Positions 10,540-20,800 of a stretch of 64,000 nt of DNA are shown here, piece after piece. The stretch is from positions 64,234,228-64,298,227 of the forward strand of contig NC_061862.1 of the NCBI RefSeq assembly GCF_907164915.1. Direction: 5' to 3'. Position 1 is the stretch's first letter. Every line of letters starts with the position of its first letter. Below the pieces are notes generated by a model, which ran no database searches, was not told the origin of the DNA, and saw only the letters and a program-made list of their open reading frames with translations. The position numbers and the translations under genes are program-made. The stretch comes from Impatiens glandulifera (lineage: Eukaryota; Streptophyta; Magnoliopsida; Ericales; Balsaminaceae).

Positions 10540-11867
10540 TGTTAGGATCTAGATCGCCGCTGGTGGACCGGGGGTTGGACCGGTTAGCGGTTCTCACTCG
10601 TAGGGTGGTGGTTAATCCGGTTAGAGATTAACACCGGGGTTTCAATACTACACAACCTGTCACAAACCCTTGAACTAGGTTCAAGCGCGGAAGAGGGTTG
10701 CTTTCAGGTTGAAGCGGCACGCTTGTATGATAGGCACGGTCGGTTTCGGATGATGAAGATTTGGAAATGGTGGGTCGGTTTCGGTAATCTGGATATTCGG
10801 TATGGTTAGTATAGAGTCGGTTTGGGGCGGTGTGGTTAAGTTAATCGGTTAGATAATGAAGTCAGCATAAAGTAAATGACAAGACAGATTTTATGGATGT
10901 TCGGAGATAAAACTCCTACGTCACCCCTTTCTCTCGAAACCGCGAGAAGGATATTCACTAAGGAATACAAATACAGGTCGATCGAGACTTATTTCCTGCT
11001 CGATAACACTCTTACAATTTACACCGAAATTGTAAAACACACTTTAACTTTCAACACTTAGGCTTTCTAGAACAGCACACTCTATCACTTGTAGTAAATG
11101 CTCTTAATATCTCAATATCACAGTTGTTTCTTAATGTCCCGCTTAAGTTACTTGCATTTACTCTTGTTCAGCTACCCCTTTTATAGGTGAAATATGCCAA
11201 CGGTCATATTTCACTGCCTTGAATCTGATTGGCTGATCAGAAGTTCAGTGATTCAGTGTTTCAGAGGTTCAGACCTGCGATCGTTTCCTCAGACCTGATG
11301 GTCAACCTCAGACCTGGTACTATGTCTCAGACCTAGCGGTCTGTTCTTCCGGTGTGTAAGACAAACCTGCCGGGTTTGTCTTTTACTTGATGTAGGCACT
11401 GTCTGTTGGACAGTTGTCTGTACTTAGAAGATTTCCTTTCTGGCTTATCCCGAAGTAGAAGGATCCGGTAGTACTGTTTTCTGCAGCCTACAGTCTTTCC
11501 TCAGACTTGCATGGATATGGAAGTATTCAATCTGTTCCTTTGGTATCATTCTCAACAGATACCCAAATTGTCTTCTTGTACTGGTCGATCATTTGACTTG
11601 GCCGAATGTCTTTTGGTAGTGATGTAACCGGACTTCTTCCGGTTATTCTTGTCTTGTGGATGATCGGCTGTTTGATGATTCCGGTTTTGAGCTTTGGCCG
11701 ATCCTTTCTTTGTGCGGTCACGTTCCGAATACTCTTGATCGGTTTGGTAGCTTGACCGGTTAGGTTTCTTTAGTCGGTTCTCTTGTTCATCCGGTCTGGT
11801 TCCTTGTTCCTGCATGGAAAGTTTATTTAAGTTAGGTTTATTTGAACCGGTCTTATTTTATCTAACA
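10540..11867 (-). repeat. 3' LTR of the copia element
   Basis: 1328 bp, nearly identical to 22952-24278. It carries a TATA box on the minus strand (CCTATAAAAGG at 11177-11187) and upstream of it the CAGGTCTGA repeats also seen in the 5' LTR. Open frames inside it, such as 11527-11815, recur in all three LTR copies of the window and are not supported as genes. Confidence 0.96.
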
Positions 11868-11881
11868 ATTTCTCCCTTTTT
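11868..11881 (-). promoter_or_regulatory. Polypurine tract next to the 3' LTR
   Basis: On the minus strand AAAAAGGGAGAAAT abuts the first base (TGTTAG) of the 3' LTR. This is the position and composition expected of the plus-strand priming site for reverse transcription. Confidence 0.85.
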
Positions 11882-12026
11882 GATTATTTTATTTAAAATT
11901 ATCAAAATCATGTAAGTTTGCAACCGTAGGCCGGTTGTTTTGTTTGGCCGGATTTTTGACTTGGGAGAATTTTTCGAAAAGTGTTTGAAAAAATTTTTGG
12001 AAAAGTCTCTATCTTTTATCTTATCA

Positions 12027-12040
12027 ATTTCTCCCTTTTT
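12027..12040 (-). repeat. Second copy of the polypurine tract
   Basis: AAAAAGGGAGAAAT occurs again 159 bp inside the first. The shared stretch continues on both sides. On the inner side it runs through AATTTTAAATAAAAT and a CCGGCC-containing block. On the outer side AATTGATAAGATAAAA resembles the LTR start AATTGTTAGATAAAA. This is a tandem duplication of the PPT/LTR border region. Confidence 0.75.
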
Positions 12041-12187
12041 GTTTATTTTATTTAAAATTATCAAAACTAAGTAGAAATGCAAAATAAGGCCGGATTCAAA
12101 AATAACTTTATATATTTATATATAGATGACCGGAAAAGACAAAGTATATAGAAATACTAAGGCCAATAATAAAAAGAAGGATAGTCC

Positions 12188-14791
12188 CTATTCAGAGTCC
12201 GTGAAGTCATAGGCGCTCTTCTTTTGCTTCTTCGGTTGCTGTTGCCCGGTCGGTTCGGAAGATCGTCGCCTTTTAGATCGGGACCGCAGTTGTTCTTCGA
12301 CTTCATCCTCGACTTGGTCGGCTTGCTGCGATGTACTCGGGATGACCGGTTCAGAGACTTCTCTGAGCAGCTCGGCAATCTGAACTTTCTTAGGGGCCTC
12401 CCTCTGTCTCTTTTTCGGTGCTGAAGCGGAGGCGGCCGCCTTCTTCTTCTTGTTTACTTCGGAGAATTCTTCCAGCTTCCGTTTTTGCCTTTCCAACCGG
12501 GCGGCATCCTCCGCAGCTCGGGAGGCTACTTTCTCAGCAAACCCTGGGAATATAGCCCCAGCCTTTTTAATTCGTGCGGCTTCTACTTCCGCTTCGGTCA
12601 GCTGAGTTGGGCGCGGTGCCTCTTTATCTTTGCTAACTTTGGCGTCCAGCGCATCCTGGACCCTTTTAGCTACTTGAGCATCAGCCGCTAAAGCCGCGGC
12701 GTCCGCGTCCACCTTAGCTCTTAGAATTTCGGCCATTTGTTCGGAGAGCGCCTTCACTTCGGCCACGAGACTCTCGTTTGTCTTCTCGAGTTCGGAGACC
12801 CGGTTAATTGTCGTGTCGACCCGTTCGAAGTCTTTCTTTAGATCGGAGGTCACATCCTCCAGACTTGCGGTTCGCTGAGCCCATTTGTCACGCTCACCGG
12901 CCTCTTCCCACAGTCCGGTGCCGAGTTCTGAGAGTCGTTCTTGATGTTTTTCCAGAAGCAGCCTTGTCACGTCTGTGAACTTCAGGGCCGAATCAACTGT
13001 TCTGTTGTATCTATCCTTGAATGGTTGAAGCTCGGACACGTTGTGGTCTTGTATGTGGTCATCGATCCGCTCCGATATGGATTCTTCAAGCTTTTGAAGA
13101 CGGTCCTCAACCCATTCTTTAGCAGCCCATTCTTTAGGAGGGTCTGAAGCGGTGACTTCCGGTGGTGGGGGAGGTGATTGCTCGGTGGGATCTGGATCGG
13201 CTCTGTCATTGGATTCTATCGGTTCCGCATTCTCTTTTGGAAGTTCTAATGGTGCCGCATTCTCCAAGATCGGTACCGCATTTTCCAAGATCGGTACCGC
13301 ATCCTCCATTGCGGGTGTTGGACAGTTAACTGGAAACTTGTCGATTACGGGAGCAGTATAGACCGGTACTTGCATTCGGCTGCATATCGCTTCCAGCCGC
13401 TCGATTTCTTGAAGTATTTCCCTTTTCCCTTTTTCAAGCCTTGTTAACACCCGCGGCGCTACGGTGTCCACCGATCCCGTCTCGTTGTGCTCTTCCTTAA
13501 TTCTCCGGATGCGCTTTCTTAGTTTCCGAAGTTGGATCCTCGGTAACAGGAGATAGGTTCGGCTTTGTACCTCTTGAATTGTGTTGGATTTTGTGAGGCT
13601 CATCATCACGTCCTCTACTTCCTCCAATCTGTCGATGTATTGCTTTTCCGTGTAGCCCGGTAGGATATTTCTATATGGTGTACCGAACCGGTGCTCATGC
13701 CACTCCAAGTATATTTCTTCGGCTCGCTTGTTAACGCCCTGAAGGATTTTCTGGGCTAATCTATCGGCCTCTGCCTCTTCGGCCTCCTCCCTCTCCGTGT
13801 TGTAGCCTTCATCATTGGTTTCTTTATCAACCCCTTCTTCACCCTCGGTGGTCTCAGGATTGGTGTTTGGTTCGGCATCGTTTGGATTCCGAGCCAACTG
13901 ATCGTCGTCATTGACCGTTCTATCATCGGTCCTCTCCGTGTCGGTTTCCGTAGAGGCCCACTCCTCATCTTCCGTGTGCTGAGGTGGGTCGGAGAAGATT
14001 ATCTTTTCTTTGCCTTTTCCTCCGGTCTTTGCTTCGGCCGGGGCATCTTTCTTTGCGGCTTTCTTCTTTCGGCCACCTGTGGAGCTGGGGGCCGGCTGTG
14101 TCCTTTTAAGGAATTGCCTTGATCTGATGAGGCACCGTTTTGCTACCGCAACACCGGGACCGATGTTGAGATTCAAGTGGAGGAAGATCTTACCGAGGGG
14201 CACGGCGTATCCCCACGACCGGCTTGAGTCCGGTTTCAACATATCCATGAGGTTGCTGAACACCGATCTTGCCCAGTTGACCTCTTTACCCTCCAACAGA
14301 CCGATTAGCATCTTGATTTTGTCCCTTGTGAGGTTGTTGAGGTTTCCTCCCCTTGCCAGGATCGCCCTTGTGAAAATGTCACATATCGGGATATACTCCG
14401 GCCTTAGCATTTGCTTGCTCCCGGATGTTTTGATCGGCTCATGAGATGCCGATAGAATGTAGCAGGCCGAGTCAAAGGTGTTCTGGTCTATTTCTGCCGT
14501 TGCGTCCTGGCCGGAAGTTGGAAGACGCAGGCTTTCGGCCACCAATTCTTCTGTGAGCTCTATTTGGGAACCGCATACAGTCGCGGTGATCTTGTCGTAG
14601 GCGATAGTTGCGGTTTTGAAGAACTCTTCGACCGCATCTTTGTAAATGACGTGAGGACCGCCTAGGAAATATCCCAGACCGGTTTTAATCAGCCGGTCAA
14701 TAACTGCATTCGCCTCGGTCGTACCATTCAGCCGGATTTCCTCGAAATCCACCTGAGAGTAGAGTCTGAACAAAGCCGAATCACGACCCAT
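12188..14791 (-). CDS. Accessory ORF A: 867-aa coiled-coil, nuclear-type protein with shared N-terminal domain
   Basis: An intact 867-codon ORF behind pol, starting at ATG 14791. Residues 1-230 form a globular domain shared with ORFs B and C. Shared landmarks are a VDF near the start, GLGYFLGG, a DAVEEFF block, a LP-x-x-G turn (90-94), LSASHEPI, EY-x-x-x-x-DI-x-x-R, VNW (171-173) and GPG (211-213). Next come a basic patch GGRKKKAAKKD (239-249), a long acidic stretch (270-345), a basic helix near 417-432, short ENAVPILE repeats (503-518) and a proline run (540-544). Predicted coiled coil covers roughly 560-720, and basic clusters lie near 780-802, 836-843 and 853-858. There is no signal peptide or membrane segment. 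The shared domain may relate to the putative plant transposon protein or envelope-like ORFs of SIRE elements. The function is unknown. Confidence 0.88.
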   Translation of the reverse strand: MGRDSALFRLYSQVDFEEIRLNGTTEANAVIDRLIKTGLGYFLGGPHVIYKDAVEEFFKTATIAYDKITATVCGSQIELTEELVAESLRLPTSGQDATAEIDQNTFDSACYILSASHEPIKTSGSKQMLRPEYIPICDIFTRAILARGGNLNNLTRDKIKMLIGLLEGKEVNWARSVFSNLMDMLKPDSSRSWGYAVPLGKIFLHLNLNIGPGVAVAKRCLIRSRQFLKRTQPAPSSTGGRKKKAAKKDAPAEAKTGGKGKEKIIFSDPPQHTEDEEWASTETDTERTDDRTVNDDDQLARNPNDAEPNTNPETTEGEEGVDKETNDEGYNTEREEAEEAEADRLAQKILQGVNKRAEEIYLEWHEHRFGTPYRNILPGYTEKQYIDRLEEVEDVMMSLTKSNTIQEVQSRTYLLLPRIQLRKLRKRIRRIKEEHNETGSVDTVAPRVLTRLEKGKREILQEIERLEAICSRMQVPVYTAPVIDKFPVNCPTPAMEDAVPILENAVPILENAAPLELPKENAEPIESNDRADPDPTEQSPPPPPEVTASDPPKEWAAKEWVEDRLQKLEESISERIDDHIQDHNVSELQPFKDRYNRTVDSALKFTDVTRLLLEKHQERLSELGTGLWEEAGERDKWAQRTASLEDVTSDLKKDFERVDTTINRVSELEKTNESLVAEVKALSEQMAEILRAKVDADAAALAADAQVAKRVQDALDAKVSKDKEAPRPTQLTEAEVEAARIKKAGAIFPGFAEKVASRAAEDAARLERQKRKLEEFSEVNKKKKAAASASAPKKRQREAPKKVQIAELLREVSEPVIPSTSQQADQVEDEVEEQLRSRSKRRRSSEPTGQQQPKKQKKSAYDFTDSE

Positions 14792-14896
14792 GTTAAAGAG
14801 TTTGAGAAAGTGAGAGAGAGAGCCGCTTAAAAAGAGTTAGAAAGCTTAGAGAGAGAAAGTAGATTCGCGTGAGAATGAAATAAAATGACCGAAGGT

Positions 14897-14907
14897 CCCT
14901 TTTATAG
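14897..14907 (-). promoter_or_regulatory. TATA-like box upstream of accessory ORF A
   Basis: CTATAAAAGGG on the minus strand, 106-116 nt before the ATG at 14791. Further upstream are TTTGGCGCC (about 14970-14980, E2F-like) and two TTTCCCTCCAAAA-type motifs. It suggests an internal promoter inside the retroelement. This is inferred from sequence only. Confidence 0.55.
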
Positions 14908-15338
14908 ATGCGGTTTGGAAGCCCAACCGTCCCATCAATAATGGGCGGGAATTTTCCCTCCAAAATGAAAAGGCGCCAAACTATGGGCGGTAAAACAAAA
15001 GAGGTGGACGGCAAATTTGAGCGGGAGATTTCCCTCCAAAATCCTTGCTTATGTCATTGATGACGCACACTTCTTCTAGAAACCGATGGATTGAGCGGTT
15101 TCTAGGTTCAATTGATTACTTAGAGTGTTAACAAATTAGGCAGATCTCATGTGACCGGAAAAGAACGCGGTTATAGGTTGAAGATGTGAACCGGTTACTT
15201 AGACAAATGTTCAAAGAATTGAGAAGACACGGTCATTTAAACTGAAATGATATTAAAAGTCAAAAGATAGCAGATAAAGGAAACCGATTATAAGATTCGG
15301 TACAGAGATAGGCATACAGAAACAATGTAAAGTATAGC
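14908..15338 (-). other. Spacer between accessory ORFs A and B
   Basis: This is the upper part of a 547-bp non-coding spacer. It holds repeated TTTCCCTCCAAAA motifs (near 14953 and 15028) and CCGGTT-type words typical of this element. No open frame of note is present. Confidence 0.5.
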
Positions 15339-16043
15339 CTATTCAAAAGACATTCTCCAGAGTCGTTCTCTTGCTGAATCACTGTCGAGGATGTTTGAAG
15401 AGGAAGCCGGTGTGCCCGGTCCGAACTCTGGTCGGTACCCAAGAATCAGCTTGCTGATATGCGGTGCATACCCGAGACCTTTCTTGGTCAGCACCATATT
15501 CTTTAAATTTTCCCATATGACCGATGACCAGTTGATGGCCGATTTGCAGAGAATGTGGGTCATGATATTGTAGGTATTCCTGGAATACCGTTGATTAGGT
15601 GATTGACACAGAATTGACCGGGTCACGATTTCGAGCAGTAGCTGACCGTGACTAGCAAGTTGGGTTTTTGGCCCAAAGTGTTCCACCGGAGAGGGGGTGG
15701 CTGACAGGTATTGTGCGGTTTCAGATCCCGCACGGTCCTGAATAGTCGGAAAGTCAGAGAAACCTTCAGCGGGTAGACCGAATAGTGAGGCAAATTCATC
15801 CTCGTCGATCCAGAACGTATGGTTTCTTACAGTCGAGACGATGTACTTCCCCCTGATGCAGGCGCTTCGAAAGAAGGCCTTGACATCATCTAGAAGAATA
15901 GGACCGGCCTCTTCAAGAAACGGTTGAAGACCGGTTTCAGCAAGAGAGTCATACATGAATTTCTGCTTAGTAGTGCAATCCCTTATGTCCGTGCAAGAGT
16001 TGAAATCGATGCATAGAAAGTTTCCCAGAGTTCTGCTCGGCAT
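15339..16043 (-). CDS. Accessory ORF B: paralogue of the shared N-terminal domain
   Basis: A 234-aa protein if started at ATG 16043 (MPSRTLGNFLCIDF), the position that aligns with ORFs A and C. An in-frame ATG at 16172 would add 43 residues, but that stretch runs across the TATA-like box and is not conserved. Shared landmarks are CIDFNSC, GLQPFLEE, a VKAFF block, FASLFGLPAEGF, LSATPSPVEHFG, NIMTHIL, INW and FGPGTP. It corresponds to the N-terminal 220 residues of ORF A and lacks A's charged and coiled-coil extension. The frame is uninterrupted. The function is unknown. Confidence 0.8.
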   Translation of the reverse strand: MPSRTLGNFLCIDFNSCTDIRDCTTKQKFMYDSLAETGLQPFLEEAGPILLDDVKAFFRSACIRGKYIVSTVRNHTFWIDEDEFASLFGLPAEGFSDFPTIQDRAGSETAQYLSATPSPVEHFGPKTQLASHGQLLLEIVTRSILCQSPNQRYSRNTYNIMTHILCKSAINWSSVIWENLKNMVLTKKGLGYAPHISKLILGYRPEFGPGTPASSSNILDSDSARERLWRMSFE

Positions 16044-16132
16044 GATTTCGGTATTTGAGAGAGAGACGGGATTCAAGAATATCAGATGTGATCTTGTGCT
16101 TTCGGATGTGATGAAATGAGTAGAGGATGGCT

Positions 16133-16143
16133 CCTTATATAGG
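16133..16143 (-). promoter_or_regulatory. TATA-like box upstream of accessory ORF B
   Basis: CCTATATAAGG on the minus strand, 90-100 nt before ATG 16043. TTTTGGAGGGA lies just upstream and is the reverse complement of the TCCCTCCAAAA motif before ORF A. Confidence 0.55.
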
Positions 16144-16556
16144 ATCGGTTTTGGAGGGAAAAATCTGAGCATTGATGGTCAGTTTTGTTTTATTAAGGAA
16201 AGGAATCTTTACCTTTTCAAGGCGCATGGGGAAGTGGCAAATTTGCAAAGCCCTAGGTAAGTGTTGGTTGGGAAGTAACCAGTTTGGTTGGAAATTAAAT
16301 GTACGGGTGGTTGGGGGTTATTTCATTGATTGGAGTTATCTCATTAAATGCACTTGAACATAACCGAGATTAATTAGATAGATGCCGAAAATAACAGATA
16401 CAATGCCGAAAATGGCATACATGAACGATGAAGGAAACATAAAAGACACAAATAAAGCCGAAAGAAACATAGATGATGCCGAAACGATCAAACTTGAGTT
16501 GGACAAGAATACACTCGGTGCATGAAGCAAAAAGACCGGGTGCAAGAAAGAGTGAC
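16144..16556 (-). other. Spacer between accessory ORFs B and C
   Basis: Part of a 513-bp non-coding spacer. Around 16380-16490 it contains a short array of ATGCCGAAA(A/C) words about 20-60 bp apart. Open frames here on either strand have no protein-like features. Confidence 0.5.
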
Positions 16557-17306
16557 TTAGGGTGCAAAGGGGTTGACATCACCGTTGCGGTTTCTTCTCC
16601 TCCAGGCCCTCTCGAACCGCCTATAAAATGGGTCGGTTACTTCTTTGGTGAGCACCTGAGCTTGGTTCAGACCTTCGCCGGGACAGGTCGGTACTCCAAG
16701 CTCCACAAGGAGGCTGCTTATTTGGGGAATGAAACCAACTGATCGGATGTCGATCATCCAGATAAGGGTGTCGAAGAGCACCCTAGACCAATTTACTGGT
16801 GTGTCGGTGATTATGGCCGTCATCATGTTGAAGTTCGAGACACTGTAGGTGTTTGTGACGTCCCTACCAAAAATGCTCTTGCCGATCACATCGTTGAGAA
16901 GCTGATATTCAGCTCTCAGACATGATTTTGCTCCATGGTCCTCAACCGGGTCGTTAGACCGAGAGAGGGCGACACAGACTTCGGCTTTTACATCCCCAGG
17001 GATGTCCAGATCTGTGATCCCGTGCCTTGGCAGGCTATGACACCTTGCAAAGTCCCGTTCAGTGAAATCGAAGACAATGCCTCCCACCTTGGATTGGATG
17101 TGGGTATCAAAGTGGGGGGTGCCCCGAAACACCCTTGCATTGTGGAAGAACTCCAGAACGGAGTCCGGATAGATGGAGTGCTTATCACATAGGAAACTTT
17201 GGAGGCCGATTTCCTCCAAAGATTTTATCATCTTGTATATTTCATACTGGTCTGTTGAAGAACAGGATTGAAAATCAACCTGAAGGATGTTGGGAAACTG
17301 AGACAT
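16557..17306 (-). CDS. Accessory ORF C: second short paralogue
   Basis: A 249-aa protein from ATG 17306 (MSQFPNILQVDF). The frame stays open upstream to 17369, but only through a GTG and the TATA-like box. Shared landmarks are LQVDFQSC, GLQSFLCD, SVLEFF, SLPRHGITD, ALSRSNDPVEDHGAKS, EYQLLNDVIGKSI, NMMTAI, VNW and VGFIPQISSLL. The C terminus is basic (RRFERAWRRRNRNGD). Among the three, C and B look like the closer pair by eye. No lesions are seen. The function is unknown. Confidence 0.8.
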   Translation of the reverse strand: MSQFPNILQVDFQSCSSTDQYEIYKMIKSLEEIGLQSFLCDKHSIYPDSVLEFFHNARVFRGTPHFDTHIQSKVGGIVFDFTERDFARCHSLPRHGITDLDIPGDVKAEVCVALSRSNDPVEDHGAKSCLRAEYQLLNDVIGKSIFGRDVTNTYSVSNFNMMTAIITDTPVNWSRVLFDTLIWMIDIRSVGFIPQISSLLVELGVPTCPGEGLNQAQVLTKEVTDPFYRRFERAWRRRNRNGDVNPFAP

Positions 17307-17368
17307 TTTGTGCCTTAGTGAGAGGATGTTCTTGTGACTTGTGAGTGTTGTGGTGAACGTTTGCTTCA

Positions 17369-17376
17369 CTTAAATA
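17369..17376 (-). promoter_or_regulatory. TATA-like box upstream of accessory ORF C
   Basis: TATTTAAG on the minus strand, 63-70 nt before ATG 17306. It is weaker than the boxes before A and B but sits in the equivalent place. Confidence 0.4.
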
Positions 17377-17820
17377 CTAGTTTAGGGGCTATCCTATTGT
17401 CCAGGCATTAAATGGGATGACATGTATTAACTGCAGGATAAGGGATATTGCATGAAATAGGCATGTTTGCAGTCTAAGTGTCGGTCATAGGCCTGGACTG
17501 TGAAAGATATCAAAAGATCTTCACGTCTTTTTAGGCGCGACCATGTTACTCTGAAAAGGCAATGTTTCAGAACAGATATCTACAGGCATTGATAGTTATT
17601 CCACATCTGTGTGAAATTCAAATAATCTAGAATGACCTGCTTCCAAACCGGTCAGGTATCAGTTGTTCATCCCGATGCGGTTATTTGGTGCATGCACCAA
17701 GTAGCCGGTCGGTTTACTCTATCTGATAGACTGGGCGGTTCTTCCACAAACACCCTGAAGATTCGAAGTTCAACAGTTTAGGAAGAATTATCGGTTTTGT
17801 CTGTCTGAACCGGTTTCCCT
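17377..17820 (-). other. Spacer between pol and accessory ORF C
   Basis: A non-coding stretch, part of a 514-bp spacer. No termination or splice signal could be fixed by eye. CCGGT words as elsewhere in the element. Confidence 0.45.
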
Positions 17821-20800
17821 TTAAGCATCCTTTGGGATGATTTGACTAATGTCGGTTAAGCCGAGAGTAAGCCTGAATTGAGAAAACTTAGCTTCCTGTA
17901 GCGGCTTTGTGAAGATATCGGCTACTTGTTGATCGGTCGGTACGTATTCCAGCCGGATATGCTTCAGCGTGACATGCTCCCGGATGAAGTGATGCCTTAT
18001 GTCGATGTGCTTGGTTCTGGAGTGGAGAACCGGATTGTAGGTGATTGCTATGGCACTCGTGTTGTCACAGAAAATCGGGGACTCTTCGGCTATGACACCG
18101 AAGTCCTTCAGCTGCTGTTGGATCCAGAGAAGTTGAGAACAGCAACTTCTGGCCGCCAGGTATTCAGCTTCTGCAGTGGATGTGGCCACAGATGTTTGCT
18201 TCTTGCTATGCCATGAAACGAGCCGGTCACCAAGGAACTGACATGTTCCGCTGGTGCTTTTTCTGTCAATCTTACACCCTGCATAGTCTGCGTCTGAGTA
18301 ACTTGTTAGATTGAAGGACGAGTCTTTTGGATACCACAGACCGACATCAGGTGTGCCCTTTAGATACTTCAGTATCCTCTTTGCGGCTGTGTAATGGGAT
18401 TGCTTTGGATTTGCTTGGAATCTCCCACAAACACCAACTGCAAACAGGATGTCCGGTCTACTCGCTGTTAGGTACAGTAGGGAACCGATCATGCCCCGGT
18501 ATGCAATCTGGTCTACCGATTGGCCTTCATCATCTCTGTCCAGTTGAATGGATGAGCTCATTGGAGTAGCCGCCGAGGAGCAGGTGTCCATACCGAATTT
18601 CTTTAGCAGCTCCTTGGTGTACTTAGGTTGGCTTATAAAGGTTCCTTCCTTGAGTTGTTTAACCTGAAGACCTAGGAAGAAACTTAATTCTCCCATCATA
18701 CTCATCTCAAACTTGTCAGTCATCATTTTTGAAAACTTATCACATAATTTAGGATCGGTTGAGCCAAAAATGATATCATCTACATAGATTTGAACAAGTA
18801 GGATATGTTCCTTCTTTTCAAATTTGAACAATGTCTTATCCACCGAACCAATGGTGAAATTATGTTCTAATAGAAATGCGGTTAGTGTATCATACCAGGC
18901 TCTAGGTGCTTGCTTTAGACCGTATAAAGCTTTATTTAGCCGGTATACGTGGTTTGGAAATGCAGCGCTTTTGAAACCGGGTGGTTGTTCAACATACACT
19001 TCTTCACGTAGGTCACCGTTCAGAAATGCACTTTTAACATCCATTTGAAAAACCTTAAAGTTTTTGAAAGCAGCAAATGCAAGGAAAATCCTAATGGCTT
19101 CAATTCTGGCTACAGGAGCAAATGACTCTTCAAAATCAATGCCTTCTTCCTGTTTGTAACCTTGAGCCACTAATCTGGCTTTGTTCCTCGTGACCAAACC
19201 GTCCTCATTGAGTTTGTTTCTGAATACCCATCTTGTTCCTATGACCGATTGATCTTTCGGTCTGAGAACTAAGTACCAGACTTTACTACTCTCGAACTGG
19301 TTTAGCTCTTCTTGCATTCCCAAGATCCAATCCGGATCTGACAATGCTTCATCTATTCTTTTCGGTTCAATCTGGGATATGAAAGCAGAGTTAAAATATC
19401 CTTCCAGAAGTTGACTCCTAGTTCGAACAGGATCTGAAGGGTCACCTATAATTTGCTCAGGAGGATGTTTACTATTTCTTCTGAGATTCAATTCAGGGAT
19501 GTCTACCAAATTACCGTTTACTTGACCAAGGCTAGTCATGTCGGTAGGCTGACCGAGATTGTCAGACCGACCGACTCCCTCGGATTGGGCCGAAGTGTCA
19601 GCTTCCTGTTGTGGAACAGCTTGATCCGGCTGGGTATCAATATTACCCATTTGGTCATGGACAAACCGCCTGAAGACCGGAGTCTCATCTTCACTATTAG
19701 AATGAATATCGTTATTTTCCAGTCTGTTGTGTAGGTCAAAGCATGAAGCAGTATTGCTTTCAACCGATTCATCGAAAACAACGTGAATTGTTTCCTCCAT
19801 GGTTGCAGTTCTATTATTATATACTCTATATGCTTTACTTACTGCTGAATATCCTAGCATGATTCCGGTATCGGTTTTTGCATCAAAAACGGTGAGTTGG
19901 GTTTTACCATTTATGTGTATATAGCACTTACAACCGAAAATCCTGAGGTACTTGAGTTTAGGAACTCTGTTAAAATAAACCTCATACGGTGTTTTGTTGT
20001 GAAATCTGTTTATCAAAGACCGGTTTTGTGTGTAGCATGCAGTGTTGATAGCCTCAGCCCAGAATTTCTGACCAATGCCGGAGTCGGCTATCATGGACCG
20101 TGCGGCTTCCTTGAGAGTCCGGTTTCTTCTCTCGGCCAGGCCATTTTGTTGAGGAGTCCTAGCACTAGACAACTCGTGTCTAATGCCGGATTCATCAAGA
20201 TATGCAGTTAATGTACTATTGGTAAATTCGGTACCTCGATCACTTCGAATGCTATTAATACGAGTGGATTTTTCATTTTGCAACCGCTTAAGAAGTGTGA
20301 TCAGGTTTGATACAGTTTCACGTTTAGATGGTAGAAATATTACCCAGGTATATCTAGAATAATCATCAATAACTACCATGGTGTAAAGCATACCTCCTAG
20401 GCTAATGACCTGAATCGGTCCAAATAGATCCATGTGAAGAAGATCTAAGCATCGGCTAGATTGAATATTTCCTTTACTCTTAAAGAATGACCTAGTTTGT
20501 TTACCCATTTGGCATGCTGAACAGACCTTATCCTGGTTAAATACTATATTAGGAATACCTTCAACTAGCTTTTTACCACGAATGTAGTTTAAGGTTTTCA
20601 TGTTTAGATGGTTTAGTCTCTTGTGCCATAGCCAGGTTTGATCAGTCTTAGATATCATGCATATAGGATATTCTATTCTAGTTTTCCAGTCTACCTTATA
20701 GATGTTACCTATCCTATTTCCGGTTAGTAGTACAATACCTTGAGAGTTCTTAACTAAGCATGCATGTTTAAGGAATTCTACCGTGTATCCGGCATCACAC

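Noticed and set aside
11527..11815. Overlapping small ORFs in the copia LTR, repeated in all three LTR copies
   Set aside because: They recur only because the LTR recurs, and they lack protein-like features and overlap each other.
13152..14444. Plus-strand ORFs over accessory ORF A
   Set aside because: Antisense shadows of the GC-richer 867-codon frame.
12188..14791. Retroviral-type envelope glycoprotein for ORF A
   Set aside because: No signal peptide, membrane anchor or glycoprotein features are visible. The basic clusters and coiled coil point to an intracellular protein.
17926..20211. Plus-strand ORFs over copia pol
   Set aside because: Antisense shadows of the pol frame, with no family motif.
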